Notes under the pieces: generated by a model
What the model saw: only the letters and a program-made list of their open reading frames with translations
Database searches by the model: none
What the model was told of the DNA's origin: nothing
NCBI GenBank assembly: GCA_945877765.1
Contig: CAMDWQ010000014.1
Location: 1 to 36,864, forward strand
Reading direction: 5' to 3'
DNA length: 36,864 nt
DNA from: Candidatus Omnitrophota bacterium
GTDB taxonomy: Bacteria; Omnitrophota; Gorgyraeia; 2-02-FULL-51-18
Shown here: piece by piece, positions 7,234 through 14,916 of the stretch
How the letters are laid out: every line of letters starts with the position of its first letter
Numbering within the stretch: position 1 is the first letter of the stretch
Program-made: the position numbers and the translations under genes

Positions 7234-8213
7234 AAAAGAAACTTTTTGGGTTTTGCGGGTGCATCCGTCTGCTGAATCATTCCCTCCAAGCGCTTCTGCG
7301 CAAGCTCTGCCGCCGGTGTTTCAGGGTACCTGGTTACGATTTCCTGATAGTAGACCTTGGCGCTTGCCCGTTTATTTTGCTTGTCATAAAAAGCGCCTGT
7401 CTCAAAACTAGTCATCGCCTTACGCGCACGCAAAATCTTGATCGATTCATCCGCTTCCAAAGACTGTGCATTCTCAGGATAAGATTCTTTGAAGCTTTTA
7501 AATTCCTCGATGGCGCGCTTGGCTGAGTCCTCATTGTAATTCGCTTTTTTGGACGCTAGTAGGGAAACGTAAGCGATTTGATAGCGCGCCTTGGTAAGCA
7601 GGTCTGAGCTAGGATATTCGTCAACGAGAGTCTGATAAGCTTTTTGGGCTTCTTCATAAAAACCTTGCGTCTTATAAACTTCCCCAATTTGAAACTGCGC
7701 CTGGTCGCCATAGCTGCCAAAAGGGGCATTTTTAACCACATGCGTATAAAGTTCGATCGCCTTATCTCTTCCGGAAAATGTGGGAATACCAACCACCTTA
7801 ATTTTTTCGCCTTCGGCAAATCGACCCGCAATTTCAAATTCTTTTTTTACCGCGTCTTTGATGCGATCGCTGTAAGGATAGCGGTCAATGAGTTTTTGGT
7901 AGGCATCGGCAGCCTTGGCGATGTCCTGCTTGGCTTCCTGGGACAATCCTACAAAATAGACGCCTTCAGCAGCAAGCCTTGAATTAGGAAATGCCGCAGG
8001 CAGCTTTTCAAACTCTTCAATTGCCCGGTCCCAGTTCTTTTGATTATAAAACTGCATGGCCCAGTCGTACTGCTGATCCGGGGTATCTTTAGCGGCTTTT
8101 TTGGGATTGATCCACTTCGCTAAATCAGGGCTCCATATCCAGGCCGCCTGACTCGCAGAAGAAAAAGATGCCAAACAAAGACAGAGCGCTGTAATTCTTA
8201 AAAAATTTCTCAT
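7227..8213 (-). CDS. bamD: BamD/YbgF-like TPR outer-membrane assembly protein
   Basis: This 328-residue exported protein has a signal peptide (TALCLCLASFSSASQA) and at least five TPR-type repeats. Examples are DWAMQFYNQKNWDRAIEEFE, GVYFVGLSQEAKQDIAKAAD, FQIGEVYKTQGFYEEAQKAY and a final FETGAFYDKQNKRASAKVYY. The spacing (pairs ending in RYPYSD, EYPSSD, RYPETP) is that of BamD, which docks BamA during beta-barrel folding. Unlike E. coli BamD there is no lipobox Cys at the cleavage site, so it is probably soluble in the periplasm or held by partners. AGGAG lies 11 bases before the ATG. It heads an outer-membrane unit with the lptE-like gene and holA. Confidence 0.8.
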   Translation of the reverse strand: MRNFLRITALCLCLASFSSASQAAWIWSPDLAKWINPKKAAKDTPDQQYDWAMQFYNQKNWDRAIEEFEKLPAAFPNSRLAAEGVYFVGLSQEAKQDIAKAADAYQKLIDRYPYSDRIKDAVKKEFEIAGRFAEGEKIKVVGIPTFSGRDKAIELYTHVVKNAPFGSYGDQAQFQIGEVYKTQGFYEEAQKAYQTLVDEYPSSDLLTKARYQIAYVSLLASKKANYNEDSAKRAIEEFKSFKESYPENAQSLEADESIKILRARKAMTSFETGAFYDKQNKRASAKVYYQEIVTRYPETPAAELAQKRLEGMIQQTDAPAKPKKFLLW

Positions 8214-8248
8214 AAATTAGAGGACTCCTAAAAGGTGAATTTTTATAG

Positions 8249-8275
8249 CTTATACCGCTAGCCACAGAAAGTCAA
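8249..8275 (-). promoter_or_regulatory. Candidate promoter for bamD-lptE-holA
   Basis: Read on the minus strand, TTGACT (8275-8270) and TATAAG (8254-8249) each match five of six consensus bases. The spacer is only 15 bases, shorter than ideal. It lies about 35 bases upstream of the bamD ATG, in the gap after the GNAT gene. Confidence 0.5.
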
Positions 8276-8367
8276 TTGAACCCAAAAACTAGATAGAAGA
8301 AATTGCCCCAATTCATCGCCCGCTTCGTTAATGCTAATTTTCAGCAAATCTGCTAAGTGGCTATTTT

Positions 8368-8892
8368 TTAAGAGAATATATCTTTTCTCATGCTGACGGT
8401 GGGGCCGCTACTGGCACGAGCCTGATTTCTTATGAAGCCGCGCTTCTCATACCAAGATTCTTTGGCTCTGTAGGCATCAACCGTGACGTACCGACAAGCT
8501 ACACCGTTTTTATTGATGGCTACGGCCATACCTATTACAATCTCAATGATGATCTTGCCAAGACCGCAGCGTTGATGCTCTTTGACGCAGGCCATACGAG
8601 CCAACTTAACAGCCGGGTAGCTTGGGATTTGTTTATTTTCAGGGAATTTTGCTTTTTCGTCTTCGGATAGGCGTATCGAATCATTGCAGACAGCAAAATA
8701 GGCGACAAGTCTCCCCTTGAAGAACAGGCAGGTAGTCTGGGCTATTTTCTGCTCCTGATACTGGAAGGCGTCATCTCTAAGGAAAGAATTTAAATCCTCA
8801 TCGTCACAGTCAAAGCCCGAGCAGTCCATGTCAGCGGAAATAGAGCGGAACTCAAGCTGATCCGCCGTAATAATTAATTTTTCCGAGGTCAA
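8368..8892 (-). CDS. GNAT acetyltransferase, probable toxin of a toxin-antitoxin pair
   Basis: This 174-residue single-domain GNAT protein has acetyl-CoA motif A, VKEHQRCGLGKIII (Q-R-x-G-x-G), and a C-terminal WYEKRGF. The N-terminal segment FDCDDEDLNSFLRDDAFQYQ is the form seen in the TacT/AtaT group, whose members acetylate aminoacyl-tRNA and block translation. The start is a TTG at 8892, 11 bases after the stop of a 53-residue upstream ORF. The pair sits alone between the riboflavin and bamD units, as inserted toxin-antitoxin modules often do. Toxicity is inferred from family and context; it could instead be an ordinary protein or metabolite acetylase. Confidence 0.8.
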   Translation of the reverse strand: MTSEKLIITADQLEFRSISADMDCSGFDCDDEDLNSFLRDDAFQYQEQKIAQTTCLFFKGRLVAYFAVCNDSIRLSEDEKAKFPENKQIPSYPAVKLARMACVKEHQRCGLGKIIIEIVIGMAVAINKNGVACRYVTVDAYRAKESWYEKRGFIRNQARASSGPTVSMRKDIFS

Positions 8893-8903
8893 GAAATCAG
8901 GTC

Positions 8904-9065
8904 TTACTTATTAAGACGAGTAAGGAATCTCTCGTATAACGAGAAACAGCGATTCAATTCCTCTGTTTTCTGAGGAGTCGGGCGGATAGGTTTCTGCGCT
9001 TCTTGATACAATTTTTGCGCGTCTTCGCCTGAAAGTATTGGCGTTGATTCTATTGGACGTGCCAT
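8904..9065 (-). CDS. Small protein, candidate antitoxin partner of the GNAT protein
   Basis: This 53-residue ORF begins MARPIESTPILSGEDAQKLY and ends in a basic amphipathic helix (SLYERFLTRLNK). AAGG precedes the ATG with good spacing, and the stop lies 11 bases before the GNAT start, so the two are translationally linked. Small proteins with a similar RPI-x-x-TP-x-L-x-G-x-DA start are, as I recall, found beside GNAT or other toxin genes, but I cannot confirm this. It shows no obvious ribbon-helix-helix or helix-turn-helix motif, unlike the usual GNAT antitoxins. The antitoxin role is inference from position and size. Confidence 0.7.
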   Translation of the reverse strand: MARPIESTPILSGEDAQKLYQEAQKPIRPTPQKTEELNRCFSLYERFLTRLNK

Positions 9066-9127
9066 ATTGCTACCTTGCTTTTCTATTACTATCTGTGATT
9101 ATCTTTTGCCATCTATGGCGTATGTAG

Positions 9128-9156
9128 ATTATGCCACACGGGCATTGACAATTCAA
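9128..9156 (-). promoter_or_regulatory. Candidate promoter of the small-protein/GNAT pair
   Basis: On the minus strand TTGAAT (9156-9151) and CATAAT (9133-9128) are separated by 17 bases, about 60 bases before the small ORF. The -10 matches five of six bases and the -35 four of six. Confidence 0.4.
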
Positions 9157-9171
9157 TCTTTGAGCAAAATC

Positions 9172-9750
9172 TTAAAGCGTCCTAAAAAATTTGACCATTA
9201 GATCTGCCTCTAGATTGAGTTGGTCTCCTGGTTTTAACTGATTGAAATTACTAAGCTTAAGCGTGTGTGGAATCAGGTATAGATAAAATTGATTGGCTTT
9301 GACGGGGCCCAGAGTGAGGCTGACACCGTTAACCGCAATAGAGCCCTTTTCAATCAAAAAAGGTTTAAGCTTTGCCGGGTATTTAATTTGGAAGCAAACG
9401 TCCTTGTCTCGGCGGCTAATCTCTAGAAGTGTCCCAATGCCATCCACATGGCCCTGGACAAAATGACCCTCAATGCGTTCCTTCCACTCAAGTGCCGGTT
9501 CCAAATTCACCAAAACACCTTTTTTGTACTTTCCTAGAGTTGTTCTGCGTACGGTTTCGGCGACGACATCAAAAAAATAAATAGCGCCTTTTTTTTGGGA
9601 AACCGTTAGACACACGCCGTCCACCGAAAGACTGCCGCCAATCTTTAGCGGTGGAAAATTTTTTGGTGCAGCAATGGCCAAACGCCAGGCATTTTTTTCG
9701 GCCGAAAAACTCAACACCCTGCCGCAGCCGCGGACAATCCCCGTAAACAT
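9172..9750 (-). CDS. ribE: Riboflavin synthase alpha subunit
   Basis: It converts two 6,7-dimethyl-8-ribityllumazine molecules to riboflavin and the pyrimidinedione, the last step of riboflavin synthesis. The N-terminus MFTGIVRGCGRV is diagnostic. Two lumazine-binding barrels follow, each with its own signature: SLSVDGVCLTV in the first, SIAVNGVSLTLG in the second, with GHFVQGHVDGIG opening the second barrel. It has 192 residues, slightly short of the usual 200-215. It shares one base with the ribD stop and is the last gene of the long dcw-rib unit. No clear terminator follows. Confidence 0.96.
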   Translation of the reverse strand: MFTGIVRGCGRVLSFSAEKNAWRLAIAAPKNFPPLKIGGSLSVDGVCLTVSQKKGAIYFFDVVAETVRRTTLGKYKKGVLVNLEPALEWKERIEGHFVQGHVDGIGTLLEISRRDKDVCFQIKYPAKLKPFLIEKGSIAVNGVSLTLGPVKANQFYLYLIPHTLKLSNFNQLKPGDQLNLEADLMVKFFRTL

Positions 9751-10844
9751 TAAAATCTCCCCCGCAAGAGAAGGTCTCCGCCGATTGGCTCGGCCTTTAA
9801 ATCACGCAAATTGGCAGCTTCTTTTAAAAACTGAATCCCCTCGCCCCCCACGGCGCTAATAGAGCTCTTCCCGCCAATAATCTTAGGCGCCACAAACACA
9901 ACCATCTCATGCACAATTTTTTCACGGATGGCGCTTCCGATGACTTCGCCGCCACCTTCGATCAAAAGATTGACGATCCCGCGGCTGCCCAACTCACCCA
10001 AGAGCGCGTTCCAATCAATGAAGCCTTTTTTTTTCTCCGGAACAAGCATAATCTCCGCTTTTTTTTCAAGACGCGTCCACTGCTTCTGTGGCGCGCGCTT
10101 AGTCGTGACTAAAACAACGCGATTGCGGGATGTTTTTGAAAAAATTCTGGCTTTGGACGGTGTCCGTAAAAAACTGTCCAACACCACTTTGACCGGATAC
10201 CTTTGAATGGAAGCCAGACGCGTATCCAGCCGAGGATCATCCTTCAGGATGGTATTGACCCCGACAAGAATAGCGTCCGAGGAAGCACGAAGCTCATGGG
10301 AAAATATCCGGGATTTTTTCTCCGTGATCCACTTGGAATCACCGGTGGAGGTCGCAATTTTTCCGTCCAGGCTCTGCGCAGCTTTGACAATCACATAGGG
10401 TCTTTGGTGAACTACCCAGTGACAATAATCACGGTTTAGCTCTCGAGCTTCGTCCTCCAACACGCCACAGTCAACCTCCACGCCAGCTTTTTTAAGAACT
10501 TTTAAGCCCCTGCCGGCGACAAAACGATTAGGATCCTTCATTCCCACCACCACACGGCGAAGCTTGCTCGCCAAAATCAAATCCGTGCATGGCGGCGTCT
10601 TGCCAAAATGCGCGCAAGGCTCAAGATTTACATACAGCGTGGCACCCTTGGGGTCTGCTTTGCAGGAAAAGATCGCGTTGACTTCCGCGTGACTTTGGCC
10701 GTATCGCTCGTGCGCGCCTTCACCGATGATTTTACCCCGCTTGACAAGAACAGCACCCACCAGAGGATTAGGATGAGCTTTTCCGCGGCCGAGTTCCGCC
10801 AGCTCGAGTGCACGCTTCATGAAATGAGCGTCTTGGGAGGTCAT
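9750..10844 (-). CDS. ribD: Bifunctional riboflavin biosynthesis deaminase/reductase
   Basis: It carries out deamination and then NADPH reduction of the ribosylaminopyrimidine made from GTP. The N-terminal deaminase (~1-145) has the zinc site HAEVNAI and PCAHFGKTPPC. The C-terminal DHFR-like reductase (~146-364) has KAAQSLDGKIATSTGDSKWI, ILVGVNTILKDDPRLDTR and the late LLIEGGGEVIGSAI. Its length of 364 is standard. It abuts the nusB stop at 10844 and runs one base into ribE, so it is translated as part of the rib operon. Confidence 0.97.
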   Translation of the reverse strand: MTSQDAHFMKRALELAELGRGKAHPNPLVGAVLVKRGKIIGEGAHERYGQSHAEVNAIFSCKADPKGATLYVNLEPCAHFGKTPPCTDLILASKLRRVVVGMKDPNRFVAGRGLKVLKKAGVEVDCGVLEDEARELNRDYCHWVVHQRPYVIVKAAQSLDGKIATSTGDSKWITEKKSRIFSHELRASSDAILVGVNTILKDDPRLDTRLASIQRYPVKVVLDSFLRTPSKARIFSKTSRNRVVLVTTKRAPQKQWTRLEKKAEIMLVPEKKKGFIDWNALLGELGSRGIVNLLIEGGGEVIGSAIREKIVHEMVVFVAPKIIGGKSSISAVGGEGIQFLKEAANLRDLKAEPIGGDLLLRGRF

Positions 10845-11308
10845 TATTTTTTGCTTGGATTCTCAGTCTTGGCGATGCGGTCCAAAATCCCGTTAACAAA
10901 TTTAGAAGAGTCGGACTCTCCATAGCGCTTGGCAAGCTCAACAGCTTCATTGATCGCTACTTTTACGGGAATATCCTCACAATAAAGAATTTCATACGCG
11001 CCCAACCGTAAAATATTGCGGTCCACATAAGCCATACGCATCATCGACCAGTTTTCGGCATACCGCTCAAGCATCGGATCAATTTTTTCCAATTGTTGCA
11101 AAACGCCTTGCACTATTTTTTCTGTATAAAGATGCACTTCGGGATCTTTTTTATCAGCCTCAATTACATTTTTTTCAGGCTCGTTGAGCGCCAGATCCGA
11201 TTTGTCTTTCCAAAAATCTTCCAAGGCATCCTTAAGCGGAGCATCACTTAAGTCCATCTGGTAAAGAATTTGAAGCGCAAATTCACGGCTGCGTGTACGC
11301 TTTCTCAT
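10844..11308 (-). CDS. nusB: Transcription antitermination protein NusB
   Basis: This is a helical RNA-binding factor that joins NusE (S10) on boxA RNA for rRNA antitermination. The start at 11308 (MRKRTRSREFALQILYQMD) gives 154 residues and overlaps the ribH stop as ATGA; an upstream ATG at 11365 would read the ribH end out of frame and is rejected. Typical NusB elements are RTRSREFALQILYQ, YVDRNILRLGAYEILY, IPVKVAINEAVELAKRYG and KFVNGILDRIA. ribH-nusB adjacency is common in bacteria. Here nusB lies in the middle of the rib genes. Confidence 0.95.
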   Translation of the reverse strand: MRKRTRSREFALQILYQMDLSDAPLKDALEDFWKDKSDLALNEPEKNVIEADKKDPEVHLYTEKIVQGVLQQLEKIDPMLERYAENWSMMRMAYVDRNILRLGAYEILYCEDIPVKVAINEAVELAKRYGESDSSKFVNGILDRIAKTENPSKK

Positions 11309-11820
11309 TTTTTTAGACTCATTTTTCTTAGAAGGCTCGCCATCTGTATCGCCGAAAGCGCCCACTCCCGGCCTTTACTGGTATGTTTAATACCGACACG
11401 CTCGGCTGCGTCCTCAATCGAATTGGCAGGAATCATCCCCAAAATGATAGGCACACCGCTTGTCTGGGAAAGCTCCCTGATGCCTTTCGCCGTTTCAAGT
11501 GTCACCTGGTCAAAATGACTCGTCTTGCCGCGAATCACAACGGCCAGCGTAATCACTGCATCCAATGCCTTTTTTTTCAAAAGGCGTGAAGCCGCCAAGG
11601 GGATCTCAAAAGCGCCGGGCACATGGACGACCGTAATATTTTTTAAATTGGCCCCCGAGCGTGAGAGGGTATCAATTGCGCCTTCCAAGAGACGGTCCGT
11701 CAAAAATTCGTTAAACTCAGAAACCACGATGCCAAATTGCATGCCCACGGCAGAATTATCGCCTTTAATATTGACGGTATTGAATTTCTTGAGTGAAGTT
11801 GTTGCGAGTTTTTTAAGCAT
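11305..11820 (-). CDS. ribH: 6,7-dimethyl-8-ribityllumazine synthase
   Basis: It condenses the ribitylaminopyrimidine with dihydroxybutanone phosphate to form lumazine, assembling as pentamers or a capsid. Conserved segments are FGIVVSEFNEFLTDRLLEGA, VPGAFEIPLAASRL, AVVIRGKTSHFDQV (the catalytic His in SHFD), and GVPIILGMIP. The usual GKEAA near the end reads GREWA. It has 171 residues including a short extra N-terminus. The ATG directly follows the ribBA stop codon with no spacer. Confidence 0.96.
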   Translation of the reverse strand: MLKKLATTSLKKFNTVNIKGDNSAVGMQFGIVVSEFNEFLTDRLLEGAIDTLSRSGANLKNITVVHVPGAFEIPLAASRLLKKKALDAVITLAVVIRGKTSHFDQVTLETAKGIRELSQTSGVPIILGMIPANSIEDAAERVGIKHTSKGREWALSAIQMASLLRKMSLKK

Positions 11821-13023
11821 CTATACGGAGGCCAGATAATGCCCAAGCTTTGTTTTTTTAGTGTGAAGATATTTGCGGTTGTGCGGCCCAGCCTTGATCT
11901 GAATCGGCACGCGTTCTGTCACTTGCAGGCCATAGCCTTCAAGTCCCACAATTTTTTTGGGGTTATTGGTCAAGAGCCTAATTTTGCGTATCCCCAGATC
12001 CGCCAAAATTTGAGCGCCGACTCCATAATGGCGCAAATCCGCTTCAAACCCAAGTTTTTTATTGGCTTGTACCGTATCCAAGCCCTGGTCCTGCAAAGAA
12101 TAGGCTTTTAGTTTGTTTAGAAGGCCTATCCCGCGGCCTTCCTGTCTCATATAGAGAAGCACGCCTGCCTTTTCTTTGGCGATGCGCAAAAGCGCATGAT
12201 CCAGTTGCTCACCGCAGTCGCAACGGGCCGACCCGAGCACATCCCCGGTAAAACATTCAGAATGTACGCGCACAAGCACCGGCTTGGAAGGGTTGATTTC
12301 TCCCATCACCAGTGCCACGTGATAGTCACGATCCACGACCGATTCGTACGCCACCAGTTTAAAATCGCCGTATTCATTGGTAAGCCGTGTCTCCACCGCC
12401 TTAAACACTAATTTTTCTTTTTTTCTTCGGTACTCAATCAAATCGCGAATCGCACAAATTTTAAGATGGTGCTTTCGGGCAAATCGGTAAAGCTCCGGAG
12501 TGCGCGCCATCATTCCGTCATCGCTCATAATCTCGCAAATGGCTCCCGCCGGCCGCAAACCTGCTAAGCGAGCCAAATCGACACAGGCCTCCGTATGCCC
12601 GGCGCGCACCAAAACGCCGCCTTCGCGGGCTCGCAGCGGAAAAATATGGCCCGGCCTCACCAAATCATCTTTAGTTGTTTTGGGGTCAATCAACGTTTTC
12701 ACGGTACGCGAACGGTCGTAGGCTGAAATTCCTGTCGTAACCCCTCTCCGGGCATCGATCGAAACAGTCCAGGCCGTCTTGTATTCATCGCTATTATTGG
12801 CAACCATCAGATCAATTCCCAGCTTTACCAAGCGTTCGCCAGTCATTGGCGCGCAAATAATCCCGCGTCCATGCTTGGCCATGAAATTAATATTTTTGGG
12901 GGTGGCAAAATCAGCCGCCACCACAAGATCCCCTTCGTTTTCGCGGTCCGCATCATCAATAACGATAATGATTTTACCTTTTTTAAGATCCGCCAAGACT
13001 TCTGGAATGGTATTAAATTTCAT
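11821..13023 (-). CDS. ribBA: Bifunctional DHBP synthase / GTP cyclohydrolase II
   Basis: It supplies both precursors of riboflavin. The N-terminal domain (~1-200) makes 3,4-dihydroxy-2-butanone 4-phosphate ([42 protein letters not shown]). The C-terminal domain (~205-400) opens GTP, with the zinc Cys set [20 protein letters not shown], the catalytic RQEGRGIGL loop and GLDTVQAN. Its length of 400 is typical. Only 25 bases separate it from ftsA, holding GAGG before the ATG. That gap is too short for an FMN riboswitch, so rib expression seems driven by the dcw transcript. Confidence 0.97.
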   Translation of the reverse strand: MKFNTIPEVLADLKKGKIIIVIDDADRENEGDLVVAADFATPKNINFMAKHGRGIICAPMTGERLVKLGIDLMVANNSDEYKTAWTVSIDARRGVTTGISAYDRSRTVKTLIDPKTTKDDLVRPGHIFPLRAREGGVLVRAGHTEACVDLARLAGLRPAGAICEIMSDDGMMARTPELYRFARKHHLKICAIRDLIEYRRKKEKLVFKAVETRLTNEYGDFKLVAYESVVDRDYHVALVMGEINPSKPVLVRVHSECFTGDVLGSARCDCGEQLDHALLRIAKEKAGVLLYMRQEGRGIGLLNKLKAYSLQDQGLDTVQANKKLGFEADLRHYGVGAQILADLGIRKIRLLTNNPKKIVGLEGYGLQVTERVPIQIKAGPHNRKYLHTKKTKLGHYLASV

Positions 13024-13048
13024 TTTTTTTCCTCTAAATTAAAAAAGG

Positions 13049-14098
13049 TCAAAAGTAATCGCTTAAAAATGATCGGACTTTTGAACTCGCTAAAGTCAGC
13101 GTACTTCTTTCGGGTTTCAGAAAAACCGATCGCTTATCGCTTTCCGCCGCCAACCGAAGCAGTCCCACAATAGATGCATACTGAGAATTTTCTAAACGTG
13201 CTATCCCAACGCAAGCAGCACTGCGAACCGGAATCTCAAGGCCATTTTTTAGTTCCGCTAGGCGGCGGTCATCCCCGGCTAGCTCGCCGGTAAGAACCAC
13301 TTCAACAATTCCGGGGTGCTTTTTCTTAAACTCCTGACAGACCGCCAAGATCACATCAGACGCATAACCCCACTCCGAAGCGGTGGACAAAAGCGTCCTG
13401 TATTCCAAAATGCGGTTGTTGCTTAGTACTAATCCGTTTAAATAATCCTTGCTCAGATCCCAGATGATTCTCTCGCCTTGTCTTTCCTCGGCACTCAAAA
13501 CTCCGTACGCACTCGCTAGCCCTGAAAGGATCGGGATCGCCGACGAAAAACCGGCTCTGCGCATCAAACGAGCCCACACATCCACACGTTCGGCGCGCGC
13601 TAAAAGAAGGTGCGTTATAACATCCAATTGATGGCCAAAAATTCCTACCGGGTCCGTCACGGGATCTTTTTCGTCAACAATGTAGTCCACTTCACAGGCG
13701 TACACGATTTTTTTTTCAAAATTACCCGCAAGCCTTTGCGCTGCCAAAAGAGCTGCGCGGACATCCGACCCCTGGATTTCACCCTCCCCGTCCAGCATCT
13801 TGGAACCTACCGGCCACACGCTCTCTATTCGAGTATCATCAAGGTTGTAATAAAGCTTCTGAACCTGAACGCCGGCGGAATTTTCCGCTTTCCCGCTAGC
13901 ATCCACCACTGACTCGACCACATCGCCAATATGCACAATTTCGCCTTTGGCCATGCCTCGCAAGTCGCTTTCACCTGTACCCAAAATCCGAAGCTCGCCG
14001 CCAGCCTTCCTATCAGCGATGATGACAGTTACTTGCTCAGCGCCGATTTCCATCGCCGATAAAATTTTTACCGGAAATAGGGTGGGAAAATTTTTCAA
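13049..14098 (-). CDS. ftsA: Divergent FtsA-like cell division protein
   Basis: FtsA is the actin-like protein that anchors FtsZ to the membrane and recruits later division proteins. At 349 residues it is short (usual 400-420). FtsA marks remain: the 1C-domain segment DPVGIFGHQLDV (~148-159), GLASAYGVLS (~193-202), and an amphipathic C-terminal tail VRSFLSDYF (341-349). The ATPase motifs are eroded: MEIGAEQVTVIIAD for phosphate-1, WDLSKDYLNGLV (213-224) where DxGxGTTD is expected, and VVLTGELAGDD where an LTGGG loop is expected. Nucleotide binding is therefore doubtful. It overlaps ftsQ (ATGA) and is followed by ribBA; no ftsZ is in the window. Confidence 0.82.
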   Translation of the reverse strand: MKNFPTLFPVKILSAMEIGAEQVTVIIADRKAGGELRILGTGESDLRGMAKGEIVHIGDVVESVVDASGKAENSAGVQVQKLYYNLDDTRIESVWPVGSKMLDGEGEIQGSDVRAALLAAQRLAGNFEKKIVYACEVDYIVDEKDPVTDPVGIFGHQLDVITHLLLARAERVDVWARLMRRAGFSSAIPILSGLASAYGVLSAEERQGERIIWDLSKDYLNGLVLSNNRILEYRTLLSTASEWGYASDVILAVCQEFKKKHPGIVEVVLTGELAGDDRRLAELKNGLEIPVRSAACVGIARLENSQYASIVGLLRLAAESDKRSVFLKPERSTLTLASSKVRSFLSDYF

Positions 14099-14916
14099 CG
14101 AGGGCCGATCACCACATCGTCAAAACGAAGATCGATATAGGCAATTTTAGAAGAATCTAGGGGTACCCGTTTCAATGTTTGTTCCAAAATTTTGAATCTT
14201 TCCGCATAGTGAGCGCCGCCAAAACGAATTTCAATTTGACCGTCGACCAAAAGTAACAAATTATCGGGATCGCTGATATTGACGGCCGTCAACGCATGTC
14301 CGCGAAGAACACCCGACTGACGCATGACATCCGCAAGCTTAATCGCCCTTTCCATCACAGGATTTTTCAGTACCACGCCAACAAAAAGGCCCTCGGGAGG
14401 GGCAGACAAACCCTCCACTACGGTTAGATTTCGAAAAGGGGCAGCGCTTCCACCAGGCAGGAGCACCAAATCTTTATCCACCTGAATATAGCGTGATGAA
14501 AAAATAACTTGAGCGACAGGAGTCCGCCGCTTCAAAACAACCTCCAGCTCATTGGGCAGCACGCGGCGCACGCGCACTTCTTTGTATTCGGGATGCTTGC
14601 GTTTAATGACTTCTTGAACACCGACAAGATCCAAATGAATCAGGCTCTCCCCTTTTCTTAATTCACAGAAATCAAAAGCCTGCGCCTGGTTCATCGGACC
14701 GGCGTTGAGAATCCTTACTTGAGTTAACTGAAACGTCGAGGAATTGAGCGCATAGGCAATCACCGTCCCAAACAACAAACCCACGGCGGTGAGCGAGAGT
14801 ATGTAAGGAAGGGAGTAAAAAAATCCCTGTCGCAATCCGCTGAGCATTCTGACCGGCAGCACGGAGCTGCTGTTCTGTGCTTTTCTTCTGACCTTCAACT
14901 TGACTGGTTTTACCAT
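14095..14916 (-). CDS. ftsQ: Cell division protein FtsQ
   Basis: This bitopic membrane protein of the divisome forms the FtsQLB complex. A basic cytoplasmic tail (KPVKLKVRRKAQ) precedes one membrane helix (~35-58, LPYILSLTAVGLLFGTVIAY). The POTRA domain follows (FQLTQVRILNAGPM, KGESLIHLDLVGVQEVIK, VRRVLPNELEVVLKRRTPVA), then the beta domain ending with IAYIDLRFDDVVIGPR. It has 273 residues, the usual size. Its start overlaps the murC-murB-ddl end by seven bases and its end overlaps ftsA. Its place between ddl and ftsA is the classical dcw position. Confidence 0.92.
   Translation of the reverse strand: MVKPVKLKVRRKAQNSSSVLPVRMLSGLRQGFFYSLPYILSLTAVGLLFGTVIAYALNSSTFQLTQVRILNAGPMNQAQAFDFCELRKGESLIHLDLVGVQEVIKRKHPEYKEVRVRRVLPNELEVVLKRRTPVAQVIFSSRYIQVDKDLVLLPGGSAAPFRNLTVVEGLSAPPEGLFVGVVLKNPVMERAIKLADVMRQSGVLRGHALTAVNISDPDNLLLLVDGQIEIRFGGAHYAERFKILEQTLKRVPLDSSKIAYIDLRFDDVVIGPR

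Noticed and set aside
11309-11365. Earlier start for nusB
   Set aside because: It reads the ribH end out of frame, while the ATG at 11308 forms the ATGA junction common in this operon.
13024-13048. FMN riboswitch before ribBA
   Set aside because: The gap is 25 bases and an FMN riboswitch needs well over 100; none of its conserved boxes is seen.
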